Shown: positions 15,985-24,467, counted from the stretch's first letter. The stretch is DNA of 64,000 bases from an uncultured Pluralibacter sp. (GCF_913775985.1 NZ_CAJYMB010000147.1:310001-374000); one strand, 5' to 3'. The notes: a model not told the origin generated them from the letters alone. Program-made: numbers and translations.

Positions 15985-18135
15985 TCAGTGGTGCGAAGAG
16001 GTCTTCACGCCGCCTTCCGGTACCGGGACGTAAGGCGTCTCTTTATCGGTGCGCTGCTCTGTATTGCGCACCTTCAGCCAGGTCTTAATGCCGTAGAAGA
16101 TGATGCTGTAGACCACCACCAGGAACAGGATGCTGAGACCCGCGTTGGTGTAGTTGTTCACCACGATATGGTTCATGTTGGCTATCTGCTGGGCGGTCAG
16201 TTCGCCACCGGCCGCAATCTTCTCTTTGTACTGGTTGGCCATAAAGAAGAAGCCTTCCATCTGCGGGTTGGTGCTGAACAGCTTCAGCCCCAGCGCCCAG
16301 GAGGTGCACAGCAGTAGCCATGCGGCAGGCAGTACGGTGACCCAGATGTATTTGGTGCGCTTCATCTTCACCAGTACCACGGTGCCGAGCACCAGCGCGA
16401 CGGCGGCCAGCATCTGGTTAGAGATGCCGAACAGCGGCCACAGGCTCTTCACGCCGCCGAGCGGGTCAACCACGCCCTGATACAGCAGGTAGCCCCACAG
16501 GCCGACGCAGCCCGCGGTGCCCAGCACGCCCGCTACCAGCGAGTCGGTTTTCTTCAGGAACGGAATAAAGTTGCCCAGCAGATCCTGCAGCATAAAGCGG
16601 CCGGCGCGGGTACCCGCGTCCAGCGCGGTCAGGATAAACAGCGCTTCGAACAGGATCCCGAAGTGGTACCAGAAGCCCATGTCGGCCCACGGCAGCACTT
16701 TATGGAACACGTGAGCGATCCCCACCGCCAGGGTCGGCGCGCCGCCCGCGCGGTTGAGCACCGACGGCTCACCGATGTCTTTCGCGGTCTGCATGATCTG
16801 CTCGGGAGAGATCACAAAGCCCCAGCTGCTGACCGTGGCCGCCGCGTGGGCGCTGACGTCCTTCAGCTGCGCCATAATCAACGCCGCGTTCTCGCCGCCC
16901 ATTTCGTGCAGGTTCGGCATGGTGATCCCGAGGCCCGCAGGCGGGGTGTTCATCGCAAAGTAGAGGCCCGGCTCGATGATTGAGGCCGCTACCAGCGCCA
17001 TAATGGCCACGAAGGACTCCATCAGCATCGCGCCGTAGCCGATAAAGCGGGCGTCGCTCTCATTTGCCAGCAGCTTCGGCGTGGTGCCGGAAGCGATCAG
17101 CGCGTGGAAGCCGGAGACCGCGCCGCAGGCGATGGTGATAAACAGGAACGGGAAAAGCGCGCCTTTCCACAGCGGGCCGGTACCGTCGATGTACTGAGTC
17201 ATCGCCGGCATTTTCAGATCCGGGTTGAGGATCACGATGCCGATGGCCAGCCCGACGATCACGCCGATTTTCAGGAAGGTCGCCAGATAGTCGCGCGGGG
17301 CCAGAATCAGCCACACCGGCAGCAGGGCGGAGATAAACGCGTAGCCGATAAGGGTAAAGGTGATGGTAGTGTCTTTAAAGGTCAGCGCCGGGCCCCAGTA
17401 CGGGTCGTGGGCGATAACGCCGCCGTAGTAGATGGCCGCCACCAGCAGCACGATACCGATAACCGACACTTCCCCGACGCGGCCCGGGCGGATAAAGCGC
17501 ATGTAGATGCCCATAAACAGGGCAATCGGCACGGTGGAGCAGACGGTAAAGACGCCCCACGGGCTTTCCGCTAGCGCTTTCACCACGATCAGGGCCAGCA
17601 CCGCCAGAATAATAATCATGATCAGGAAGCAGCCGAACAGGGCGATAGAGCCCGGCACCCGGCCCATCTCCTCTTTGATCATCTCGCCAAGGGACGATCC
17701 GTTACGGCGCGAGGAGATAAACAGCACCATAAAGTCCTGCACCGCGCCTGCGAGCACCACGCCCGCCAGCAGCCACAGCGTGCCCGGCAGATAACCCATC
17801 TGTGCGGCCAGCACCGGCCCGACCAGCGGGCCTGCCCCGGCGATGGCGGCAAAATGGTGGCCGAACAGCACGTAGCGGTTGGTGGGAACGTAGTTCAGCC
17901 CGTCGTTATTGATCACCGCAGGCGTTGCGCGGGTAGGATCGAGCTTCATCACCTTCTGGGCGATGTACAGGCTGTAGTAGCGGTACGCCACCAGATACAC
18001 CGACACCGAGGCGACGACGATCCACAGGGCGCTGACGTGCTCGCCGCGGCGCAGGGCCACCACCGCCAGGCAGATGGCACCGAGGATGCCAAGTGCGGCC
18101 CAGGGAAGGTGCCGGGTTAGTTTTTTCATATCCAT
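15985..18135 (-). CDS. btsT: pyruvate/proton symporter BtsT (CstA family)
   Basis: A 716-residue polytopic membrane protein, the same length as E. coli BtsT (YjiY), with around 16-18 hydrophobic helices. CstA-family segments are 'YRYYSLYIAQKVMKLDPTRATPAVINNDGLNYVPTN', 'GHHFAAIAGAGPLVGPVLAAQMGYLPG' and 'TIACGAVSGFHALIASGTTPK'. In E. coli it imports pyruvate with protons and is induced by extracellular pyruvate through BtsS/BtsR and by CRP. It is divergent from tsr, and the 300-nt gap contains a very good CRP site (18332-18347). Downstream lie a hairpin, the yjiX remnant and yjiA. The E. coli-like C-terminus ETPYVPVPEGGVK.SSHH is conserved. Start ATG 18135; an internal ATG two codons later is possible. 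Confidence 0.95.
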   Translation of the reverse strand: MDMKKLTRHLPWAALGILGAICLAVVALRRGEHVSALWIVVASVSVYLVAYRYYSLYIAQKVMKLDPTRATPAVINNDGLNYVPTNRYVLFGHHFAAIAGAGPLVGPVLAAQMGYLPGTLWLLAGVVLAGAVQDFMVLFISSRRNGSSLGEMIKEEMGRVPGSIALFGCFLIMIIILAVLALIVVKALAESPWGVFTVCSTVPIALFMGIYMRFIRPGRVGEVSVIGIVLLVAAIYYGGVIAHDPYWGPALTFKDTTITFTLIGYAFISALLPVWLILAPRDYLATFLKIGVIVGLAIGIVILNPDLKMPAMTQYIDGTGPLWKGALFPFLFITIACGAVSGFHALIASGTTPKLLANESDARFIGYGAMLMESFVAIMALVAASIIEPGLYFAMNTPPAGLGITMPNLHEMGGENAALIMAQLKDVSAHAAATVSSWGFVISPEQIMQTAKDIGEPSVLNRAGGAPTLAVGIAHVFHKVLPWADMGFWYHFGILFEALFILTALDAGTRAGRFMLQDLLGNFIPFLKKTDSLVAGVLGTAGCVGLWGYLLYQGVVDPLGGVKSLWPLFGISNQMLAAVALVLGTVVLVKMKRTKYIWVTVLPAAWLLLCTSWALGLKLFSTNPQMEGFFFMANQYKEKIAAGGELTAQQIANMNHIVVNNYTNAGLSILFLVVVYSIIFYGIKTWLKVRNTEQRTDKETPYVPVPEGGVKTSSHH

Positions 18136-18331
18136 AGTGAAAACCTGGGAAGAGAGATTAAAGGGATGTTGCTGAAGATCCTGCCGGGGCAGGGTCTTCG
18201 CGCGATGCTGCGCCTATCCTGCCAGACGCGCGCGCGGGAGAAGGGCGGAAAATGGCCGAGCGGTTGTATAGCGGCGCGAGCGGTTTTTTCAGCGGCTAAG
18301 CGGTTTTCTTCCTCAAAAACAGCGAGTTAAT

Positions 18332-18347
18332 TGTGATCTCTGTCACG
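18332..18347. promoter_or_regulatory. CRP binding site in the btsT-tsr divergent promoter region
   Basis: TGTGATCTCTGTCACG matches the TGTGA-N6-TCACA consensus at nine of ten positions. It lies about 195 nt from btsT and 93 nt from tsr. btsT is known to be CRP-dependent in E. coli. Which gene it serves here is inferred. Confidence 0.7.
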
Positions 18348-18382
18348 TAACGTCTCCTGGCGCCCGGCAATGTCGAAAGAGG

Positions 18383-18409
18383 TAAAGTTTTTCCCCGCCG
18401 GGCCGACAT
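18383..18409 (+). promoter_or_regulatory. sigma-28 (FliA) promoter of tsr
   Basis: TAAAGTTT, an 11-nt spacer, then GCCGACAT: close to the flagellar class 3 consensus TAAAGTTT-N11-GCCGATAA. It lies 30 nt before the tsr start codon, so tsr should be expressed with the flagellar regulon. Confidence 0.85.
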
Positions 18410-18439
18410 ACCTGTATCTGCTCACAGGAATGAAACGAC

Positions 18440-20104
18440 ATGCTTACTCGTATCAAAATCGTCACCGGCCTCGTGCTGGTCTTAGTGCTGTTTGGCCTGC
18501 TTCAGGTCGCCTCCGGGGGCCTGTTTTTCCAGGCCCTGAAAAATGACAAAGAAAACTTCAACGTTCAAAGAACCATTCGCCAGCAGCAGTCCACGCTGAA
18601 CGGCAGCTGGGTGGCGCTGCTACAAACCCGCAACACCCTGAACCGGGCCGGGATCCGCTACATGATGGATCAGAATAATATCGGCAGCGGCCCGACGGTG
18701 GCCGAGCTGATGCAAAACGCCGGCGCGTCATTGCAGGAAGCAGAAAAGCGCTGGGCCGACTATCAGGCCCAGCCGCGGGACCCGCGCCAGAGCGAGGGCT
18801 CGGCGCTGGAGATCAAGCGCAGCTACGACATTTACCACGGCGCGCTGGCGGAGCTCATCACGCTGCTCAAGGCCGGTAAGATCAACGACTTCTTTGATCA
18901 GCCGACCCAGAGCTATCAGGACGGATTTGAGAAAGCCTATGTCAGCTATTTCCAGCAAAACGACGCGCTGTACGAGCAGGCGGTGGAAGACAACCGCAGC
19001 TCCTATCGCCAGGCAATCTGGGTTATCGGCGGCGTGCTGATTGCGGTGCTGGCGATTATTTTGCTGGTCTGGATGGGCATCCGCCAGGCAGTGATCCGCC
19101 CGCTGCACCGCCTGATGGAGAGCATCAACCATATCGCCGGTGGCGACCTGGTGACGCCGATTGGCATTCACGGCAGCAACGAGATGGGCCAGCTGGCGGA
19201 CTCGCTGCGCCACATGCAGGGCGAGCTGGCCCGCACGGTTGGCGAAGTGCGCGGCGGCGCGGAGGCGATTTACAGCGGCGCCAGCGAAATCGCGATGGGC
19301 AATAACGACCTCTCCTCGCGCACCGAACAACAGGCGGCCTCCCTGGAAGAGACGGCGGCCAGCATGGAGCAGCTCACCGCGACGGTTAAACAAAATGCCG
19401 AAAACGCCCGCCAGGCCAGCAATCTGGCTCTCAACGCCTCTGAAACCGCGCAGCGGGGTGGCAAAGTGGTGGATAACGTAGTGCAGACCATGCGCGACAT
19501 CACTACCAGCTCGCAGAAAATCGCCGACATTATCAGCGTGATCGACGGCATTGCCTTCCAGACCAACATTCTGGCGCTCAACGCCGCAGTGGAAGCGGCG
19601 CGCGCCGGCGAGCAGGGCCGCGGCTTTGCGGTGGTGGCGGGAGAAGTGCGCAATCTGGCCCAGCGCAGCGCCCAGGCGGCGAGAGAGATCAAGAGCCTGA
19701 TTGAGGACTCGGTAAACCGCGTGGGCGTCGGTTCCGCGCTGGTGGAAGGGGCAGGCGAGACGATGGCGGAAATCGTTAACGCCGTCACCCGGGTAACCGA
19801 CATTATGGGTGAAATCGCCTCGGCCTCGGACGAACAGAGCCGCGGTATCGATCAGGTGGGGCTGGCAGTCGCGGAGATGGATCGCGTCACCCAGCAGAAC
19901 GCCTCGCTGGTGGAAGAATCGGCAGCTGCGGCCGGCGCGCTGGAAGAGCAGGCGAGCCGCCTGACCCAGGCGGTGGCGGTGTTCCGCATTCAGCAGGCGG
20001 CGCAGGCCACACCGCGTCCGGCGCCGGTTAGCGCAGCTGTCGTACCTGTACCGGCGCGCAAACCGGCGATGGCCGACGGCGGCGATAACTGGGAAACGTT
20101 TTAA
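18440..20104 (+). CDS. tsr: serine chemoreceptor Tsr (methyl-accepting chemotaxis protein I)
   Basis: A 554-residue transmembrane chemoreceptor. TM1 spans about residues 8-30. The periplasmic four-helix ligand domain carries the serine-contact residues at the E. coli positions: Arg64, Asn68, Phe152 and Thr156. TM2 is at about 192-212, followed by HAMP, methylation helices ('[21 protein letters not shown]') and the signalling tip '[44 protein letters not shown]'. The C-terminus is NWETF, the docking pentapeptide for CheR and CheB, which marks a high-abundance receptor. It signals serine through CheA/CheW. It is expressed from a sigma-28 promoter and divergent from btsT. A GGCCCGGC / GCCGGGCC hairpin follows the stop. 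Confidence 0.97.
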   Translation: MLTRIKIVTGLVLVLVLFGLLQVASGGLFFQALKNDKENFNVQRTIRQQQSTLNGSWVALLQTRNTLNRAGIRYMMDQNNIGSGPTVAELMQNAGASLQEAEKRWADYQAQPRDPRQSEGSALEIKRSYDIYHGALAELITLLKAGKINDFFDQPTQSYQDGFEKAYVSYFQQNDALYEQAVEDNRSSYRQAIWVIGGVLIAVLAIILLVWMGIRQAVIRPLHRLMESINHIAGGDLVTPIGIHGSNEMGQLADSLRHMQGELARTVGEVRGGAEAIYSGASEIAMGNNDLSSRTEQQAASLEETAASMEQLTATVKQNAENARQASNLALNASETAQRGGKVVDNVVQTMRDITTSSQKIADIISVIDGIAFQTNILALNAAVEAARAGEQGRGFAVVAGEVRNLAQRSAQAAREIKSLIEDSVNRVGVGSALVEGAGETMAEIVNAVTRVTDIMGEIASASDEQSRGIDQVGLAVAEMDRVTQQNASLVEESAAAAGALEEQASRLTQAVAVFRIQQAAQATPRPAPVSAAVVPVPARKPAMADGGDNWETF

Positions 20105-20107
20105 GGG

Positions 20108-20132
20108 GCTGGCCCGGCGTATGCCGGGCCGC
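20108..20132 (+). terminator. hairpin after tsr
   Basis: GGCCCGGC-GTAT-GCCGGGCC forms an 8-bp perfect stem directly after the tsr stop codon. The stem is strong but no T-run follows. Confidence 0.5.
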
Positions 20133-20185
20133 TTATGTGGGTAGATAGTGCTGGATGTGGTTGCTGTGGGTGGTATGACAAATCA

Positions 20186-20268
20186 GGCCGCCGCCCTGCT
20201 GAACAGCCCGGATGGCTCGCGATACTGCAGATGTGCATCGAACCAGTCGTTAAGCTGGCTATCGGCTG
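20186..20268 (-). other. possible 3' fragment of an unknown gene at the island edge
   Basis: On the minus strand a frame ending with TGA near 20186 reads ADSQLNDWFDAHLQYREP followed by SGLFSRAAA. It is GC-rich and protein-like, and it is cut off exactly where the duplicated AT-rich unit begins (20268). In E. coli lgoTDR occupy this place. I could not identify the fragment. Confidence 0.3.
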
Positions 20269-20294
20269 TATATTTTTATGAATAGAATCCTGTG

Positions 20295-20768
20295 ATGAAA
20301 AAGATTTTTTTGTCTTGCTTCTTATCCATTCTGGCCGCTATCGGTTGGTATAGTTTCAGGGAAATGAATGAGTTTGATAACATTCACTGCTACTCCCAGT
20401 TATCTTATGTTTTTTATTCTGATAAAGATAAGGTCCAGAAACACGTAATGAATGCCGGACTTATAATGAACCTCAGCGGCGCAAAAGGCATAATTTCACT
20501 ATCCGGCAACCTTGATAATCTGTACTCAATCAGAAGAAATGCTGAGTTCACTTATACCGTATCAGATAAAAACTTATTTAGCTTACACACGACAAAAGTT
20601 AACCTGTATCCATCCGATAACATCCCGGATGATTTGTCTGCTCGTTATGTATATGGCTATCTCAGTGAGGAAGGCAAAATGCAGGACATCATCATTAAAA
20701 GCAACGGTAGTAATGGATATATGATTTCAACCTCCCCAATCCCACAGTTCGTTTGTCGAAAGCTTTAA
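20295..20768 (+). CDS. FidL-like membrane-anchored protein, copy 1
   Basis: A 157-residue protein with an N-terminal signal/anchor (MKKIFLSCFLSILAAIGW) and an extracytoplasmic domain with two cysteines ('NIHCYSQL' and 'QFVCRKL'). It differs from the second copy (22342-22815) at about 13 residues, so the two are about 92% identical. It resembles FidL of Salmonella, encoded next to the ToxR-like regulator MarT, and also suits the role of a ToxS-like periplasmic partner. Function is inferred only. Here the upstream regulator has been lost apart from its last nine codons, so expression of this copy is uncertain. The frame is intact, which suggests recent duplication or continued use. A GTG directly precedes the ATG at 20295. 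Confidence 0.65.
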   Translation: MKKIFLSCFLSILAAIGWYSFREMNEFDNIHCYSQLSYVFYSDKDKVQKHVMNAGLIMNLSGAKGIISLSGNLDNLYSIRRNAEFTYTVSDKNLFSLHTTKVNLYPSDNIPDDLSARYVYGYLSEEGKMQDIIIKSNGSNGYMISTSPIPQFVCRKL

Positions 20769-21073
20769 GGTGTTTAAAGTGATGCTCTTACAGACACCGC
20801 ATCGACAGTGATCGGGATTGTAGGTATCAAATTGATTTAAATGGTGGTTTTATAAAAATAAGATTAAATGAGGTTATGTTATTTAATTTAATTGTGTAAT
20901 CCCTCTCCTTACCAATACTCTAAGTGCTCATCCACCAGGGTTCTTTTCTTCACTTGCTGAGGAAAGCGTAATCACATGAAATCCCAATGGATCGATGGTG
21001 GTAATGCATTGCTTTGTACATTTAATGTTCGCGATTAAACCATCAGATTAAATCAGCCTGGAAATAGTGAATA

Positions 21074-21186
21074 TGTATATAAGCAACCCCAAAAAACCTT
21101 ATCATGTTGAAGTTATTTGTCTTTTCGTTTTTTACTGCAAGCACTGACTTGCTGCAATGTATGTATACCGATGGAGGTTTCTATTG
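21074..21186 (+). pseudogene. truncated, frameshifted 5' end of a pilus chaperone gene (copy 1)
   Basis: The bases from ATGTATATAAGCAACCC onward match the first 120 bases of the chaperone gene at 23114. Single-base deletions in the A-run and T-run break the frame, and similarity stops at 21186. It is the dead end of the first direct-repeat copy. Confidence 0.7.
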
Positions 21187-21526
21187 TGAATTAGGCAAGC
21201 GACAATCGGCTCGCCATTGCAGAAGCGCATCAACGCTTTGACAACAACCCGAGTCCACCGGGGCAAGCCCTGGATTAAGCGGCGCAAGTGCTGATGAGTG
21301 CATCAGGTATACTTACGCAGGTCTGGATTAAACGGATACAGGATAAGGCACAACCTCTGTTATAAAAAATAATAGAGCAAGAGTCAGTGGCTTTTATATC
21401 TCTGTACCCCCTTTATCAGTACTGCCAGGGCGAACAGCAATCCCGGTAATTTTTATATGCAACCTCAACTGGTTAATATATAATCTTATGAATTTTTATA
21501 TTATTCTAAGCAAGAGGTTACCACTC
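21187..21526. other. unidentified segment between repeat copy 1 and the regulator gene
   Basis: The first 150 bases are more GC-rich than the island and look like a foreign gene fragment, but all frames are short and none is recognisable. The last 100 bases are AT-rich and should hold the regulator promoter. This block replaces the 5' part of the duplicated chaperone gene and marks a recombination joint. Confidence 0.4.
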
Positions 21527-22342
21527 ATGAGTGACATAATCTTAATCAATAAAAAAATCATATATAACAAAAATACGGCAACATTATTTAACACAGAGAC
21601 TAAAATATCAACCACTCTGGTAACTCCGGCCAATAATTGCCTGGCAATAATACTCAACAACGGAAATGAAATTACCGAACAAAAAGAGCTATTCTCTAAG
21701 GTTTGGGAGGAGTACGGGCTACCAATAAATCAGAATACCTATTATCAAAACATTTCATTGATCCGAAAAGCCTTTCGGCAGATGGATATTGATGAAGCTA
21801 TTGTCACTATTCCCCGTCGCGGCCTTACTGTTTCTTCATTTATTCAGCTGGAGCCGTATCATGAAAATAACTTTCCAGATGTAAGCAATGGTCAACAGCA
21901 TCCCACTCAGCATCTCACGGTTGATGAGGGAGTCCGTACCGAACTGCCGGGGATAAAAATCAAAGAACATTCATTATTCAGAGAGGTTTTTCTTGCTCCG
22001 GTAAAGGTATTTAATTTCTTAATGCCCATCCTCATTTTTTTTATTACCCTCTGGATAATTAATGTTTTTTTTACTAATAAAAGCGAAATGGAACATTATA
22101 CTATGAACGGAAAAATCAATGGCTGTAATGTATTTTATAACGAAAAAAGGACAACTCAATCATGGTTATCGATCTCGCGCACTATAGCAAAATTTGGCAG
22201 GAGCTGCCATCGTTCTGAAAATGTTTACTTTACCGCAATGCAGGATATCCCACGAGTATCACTAATTTATTGTGCTGGTGATATTCTAAATAAAAAAACA
22301 CAATGTGCCTCGCAGTATATTTTTATGAATGGAAGCCTGTGA
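21527..22342 (+). CDS. ToxR/MarT/CadC-like membrane-bound transcriptional regulator
   Basis: Start at ATG 21527 (MSDIILINKKIIYN), 271 residues; an upstream ATG at 21488 is possible but has no ribosome site. The N-terminal 105 residues form a winged-helix OmpR/ToxR-type DNA-binding domain: 'TPANNCLAIILNNGNEITEQKELFSKVW', then 'YYQNISLIRKAFRQ' and the wing 'IVTIPRRGLTV'. One transmembrane helix (about 163-182, 'FNFLMPILIFFITLWIINVFF') leads to a small periplasmic domain with three cysteines. The TGA stop shares its last base with the ATG of the second FidL-like gene, so the pair is coupled, as in toxR/toxS and marT/fidL. By position and by analogy it should control the pilus operon directly downstream. 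The signal is unknown. Confidence 0.75.
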   Translation: MSDIILINKKIIYNKNTATLFNTETKISTTLVTPANNCLAIILNNGNEITEQKELFSKVWEEYGLPINQNTYYQNISLIRKAFRQMDIDEAIVTIPRRGLTVSSFIQLEPYHENNFPDVSNGQQHPTQHLTVDEGVRTELPGIKIKEHSLFREVFLAPVKVFNFLMPILIFFITLWIINVFFTNKSEMEHYTMNGKINGCNVFYNEKRTTQSWLSISRTIAKFGRSCHRSENVYFTAMQDIPRVSLIYCAGDILNKKTQCASQYIFMNGSL

Positions 22343-22815
22343 TGAAAAAAATTTTTTTGTCTTGCTTCTTATCCATTCTGGCCGCTACCGGTTGGCATAG
22401 TTTCAGGGAGATGAATGAGTTTGATAACATTCACTGCTACTCCCAGTTATCTTATGTTTTTTATTCGGATAAAGATAAGGTCCAGAAACACGTAATGAAT
22501 GCCGGCCTTATAATGGACCTCAGCGGCGGAAAAGGATTAATTTCACTATCCGGCGACCTTGATAATCTGTACTCAATAAGAAGAAATGCTGGATTCACTT
22601 ATACCGTATCAGATACAAACTTATTTAGCTTACACACGACGAAAGTTAATCTGTATCCATCCGATAACATCCCGGATGATTTGTCTGCTCGTTATGTATA
22701 TGGCTATCTCAGTGAGGAAGGCAAAACGCAGGACATCATCATTAAAAGAAATGGTAGTAATGGATATATGGTTTCAACATCCCCAATCCCACAGTTTGCT
22801 TGCCGAAAGATTTGA
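22342..22815 (+). CDS. FidL-like membrane-anchored protein, copy 2
   Basis: A 157-residue paralogue of the protein at 20295, with the same N-terminal signal/anchor and two conserved cysteines. It is coupled to the regulator gene by a TGATG overlap. In MarT/FidL- and ToxR/ToxS-type systems such a partner stabilises or modulates the periplasmic domain of the regulator. That role is inferred here from position and architecture. It is followed by about 300 nt of AT-rich DNA that should contain the pilus promoter. Substitutions relative to copy 1 are spread through the protein and are mostly conservative, so both copies could be functional. Confidence 0.7.
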   Translation: MKKIFLSCFLSILAATGWHSFREMNEFDNIHCYSQLSYVFYSDKDKVQKHVMNAGLIMDLSGGKGLISLSGDLDNLYSIRRNAGFTYTVSDTNLFSLHTTKVNLYPSDNIPDDLSARYVYGYLSEEGKTQDIIIKRNGSNGYMVSTSPIPQFACRKI

Positions 22816-23113
22816 GATTTTTAAATTGATGATCTTACAGATAATTCATCAAGAATGCTCTTAACGTAACTCAACTCTTTGATTTTAAATGGAATTGTAT
22901 AAAAATAAGATTAAATAAGGTTATATTATTTAATTTAATTATGTAATCCATCTCCTTTCCCATACTCTAGGCACTCATCCACCAGGGTTCTTTTCTTAGC
23001 TTTCTGAGGGAAGCGTAATTACATGAAATCCCAATAGATAGATGGTGGTAATACATTACTTTGTTCATTTAATGTTCGTGGTTAAACCTTTGGATTAAGT
23101 CAGTTTGGCAATT
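22816..23113 (+). promoter_or_regulatory. AT-rich promoter region of the pilus operon
   Basis: About 300 bases between fidL copy 2 and the chaperone gene, duplicated at 20769-21073. The block around 'ctaggcactcatccaccagggttctttt' is among its best conserved parts and could be the regulator target. No sigma-70 promoter stands out. The AT content suggests H-NS silencing relieved by the ToxR-like regulator. Confidence 0.4.
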
Positions 23114-23863
23114 ATGTATATAAGCAACCCTAAAAAAAACCTTCTCATGTTGAAGTTGTTTGTCTTTTCGTTTTTTTACTGCAAACATTTACTTGCTGCA
23201 ATGTATGTATATCCGATGGAGGTTTCTATTGGCGAAAATGGCTCATCCCAAATCAAACTGATTTCTCAGGATGACAGCGTGCAGTTTATCAGAGTCAGTC
23301 TCAAGCAGGTACATGATCCTGGTACTAAACAGGAGTATGAAACCGCTATTGATGATGCTGATTCAACAGCGCTAGTTATTACACCTCAAAAAGTAGCGCT
23401 TTCATCGGGGAGTGAAAGGATAGTCCGGCTTGTGTCCGTTATTCCACAGGAAAAAGAAACGACCTGGCGCGCCTACTTTGAAAGTGTTAATGAAGATAAT
23501 TTTATTACTCAGGACATAAAAAGTGGGGATAGTAAAAATGCCGCCAGCATCGGCGTAAACGTTGTATGGGGAGCATTAATACATGTTGCGCCAGAGCATG
23601 TTGTTCCGAGCCTAAGATTTAATATGAGGAACGGTATGGTTGAGAATAATGGCACGATTAGGATTCCTGTAAAAGAATTGGGAACGTGCGGACAGGATGG
23701 TAAGTGCAAGTGGAAAAAAACAGCAATAACGATTTATCCGGATACAGCAATAAGTATTCCTGGAGTAACTTTTTCATCAGGGCTGTCGTACCGAGTCCGG
23801 TACGTTAACTGGCTTTCAAATAAAATGGAAGAAATCCCTTTGCCTGTCAAGAAGGCAAATTAA
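23114..23863 (+). CDS. CS1/CFA-I-type (alpha) pilus chaperone
   Basis: ATG at 23114 gives 249 residues; ATG at 23147 (MLKLFVFSFFYCKHLLAA, a good signal peptide) may be the true start, because the bases between them are not frame-conserved in repeat copy 1. The mature protein 'MYVYPMEVSIGENGSSQIKLISQDDSVQFIRVSLKQVHDPGTKQEYE' and 'ALVITPQKVALSSGSERIVRLVSV' matches the class-5 chaperones CooB and CfaA, not the FimC family. It is followed by pilin, usher and tip genes in the CS1 order B-A-C-D. Its job is to hold pilin subunits in the periplasm and pass them to the usher. It has a Cys pair near 'LGTCGQDGKCKWKK'. Confidence 0.85.
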   Translation: MYISNPKKNLLMLKLFVFSFFYCKHLLAAMYVYPMEVSIGENGSSQIKLISQDDSVQFIRVSLKQVHDPGTKQEYETAIDDADSTALVITPQKVALSSGSERIVRLVSVIPQEKETTWRAYFESVNEDNFITQDIKSGDSKNAASIGVNVVWGALIHVAPEHVVPSLRFNMRNGMVENNGTIRIPVKELGTCGQDGKCKWKKTAITIYPDTAISIPGVTFSSGLSYRVRYVNWLSNKMEEIPLPVKKAN

Positions 23864-23903
23864 CCCATTCCCATCAGAGGGAATATCATAAAAGGAAGGA
23901 AAA

Positions 23904-24410
23904 ATGAAATATCAAGTTAAATTACTCGCGGCAACAAGCATTCTGTTTACCGCATTCAGTACTCTGGCTGTACAAAAAGATATTACCGTTACTGCAGACA
24001 TTGATTCCAGTGTTGATGTAACGCTGGCTGATGGCTCTCCTCTGCCATCCGCTCTTACCATGCAGTATTTGCCAGGTAAAGGACTTGCTGCCCATAAAGA
24101 AAATATCAAGTTCTGGTCAAATACTGAAGATAGAGCCCTGAATGTCAGCCTGGCAAATACCCCTTCGTTGACTGATGCGAATGGTGGCAATGCTATTCCG
24201 CTGAGCATATCAGTTAACGGAACAAAACTGTCCACAACAGCCGTAAGCCTGCCTTATGCAAGTACGTTCCCAAGTGGAGTCGCTAACGGCTCATCAACTA
24301 TGCCACTGGTAATCGCACAGGCCACTCCGGGTGCCATTGCTGCTTCCGGGCGATATACCGGTATTGTCAGCCTTGTGGTAACTCAGGCTACCGGCGGAAC
24401 AGGCGGTTAA
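23904..24410 (+). CDS. CS1/CFA-I-type major pilin subunit
   Basis: A 168-residue prepilin: signal peptide MKYQVKLLAATSILFTAFSTLA, then VQKDITVTADIDSSVDVTLADGSPLPSAL. The N-terminal KxITVTAxxDxxxD...ADGxxLPSA pattern is the donor-strand region of CfaB, CooA and related alpha pilins. The C-terminal 'ASGRYTGIVSLVVTQAT' also matches the family. There are no cysteines, as in CFA/I pilins and unlike FimA-type. It is assembled by donor-strand exchange into the shaft. AAGGAAGG upstream is a strong ribosome site, and a transcription-attenuating hairpin follows the gene. Together they would give high pilin expression relative to usher and tip. Confidence 0.9.
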   Translation: MKYQVKLLAATSILFTAFSTLAVQKDITVTADIDSSVDVTLADGSPLPSALTMQYLPGKGLAAHKENIKFWSNTEDRALNVSLANTPSLTDANGGNAIPLSISVNGTKLSTTAVSLPYASTFPSGVANGSSTMPLVIAQATPGAIAASGRYTGIVSLVVTQATGGTGG

Positions 24411-24426
24411 AGGACTGAAATAAAGT

Positions 24427-24452
24427 GACAGGGCTCCTTGCCCTGTCCTTTT
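24427..24452 (+). terminator. attenuator hairpin between major pilin and usher genes
   Basis: GACAGGGC-TCCTT-GCCCTGTC, an 8-bp perfect stem with a 5-nt loop followed by CTTTT, starts 17 nt after the pilin stop. Such partial terminators set the excess of major pilin over usher and tip mRNA in pilus operons. Confidence 0.75.
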
Positions 24453-24467
24453 GACGGAATAGCATGG

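Larger units (their letters stand above)
20268..21186 (+). repeat. imperfect direct repeat, copy 1 (matches 22315-23231)
   Basis: The sequence from 'gtatatttttatgaat' to 'ggtttctattg' recurs at 22315-23231 with roughly 90% identity and few indels. Copy 1 carries the last nine codons of a regulator, a complete FidL-like gene, the intergenic region and a frameshifted 5' end of the pilus chaperone gene. Copy 2 has the intact version of everything. Both edges are sharp. Confidence 0.85.
22315..23231 (+). repeat. imperfect direct repeat, copy 2 (matches 20268-21186)
   Basis: Intact partner of the 919-bp repeat. It contains the 3' end of the regulator, the second FidL-like gene, the promoter region of the pilus operon and the first codons of the chaperone gene. 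It begins and ends inside coding sequence, which points to an unequal exchange rather than transposition. Confidence 0.85.

Noticed and set aside
20768-21073. A gene in the stretch after fidL copy 1
   Set aside because: All frames are short; the stretch is the duplicated promoter region.
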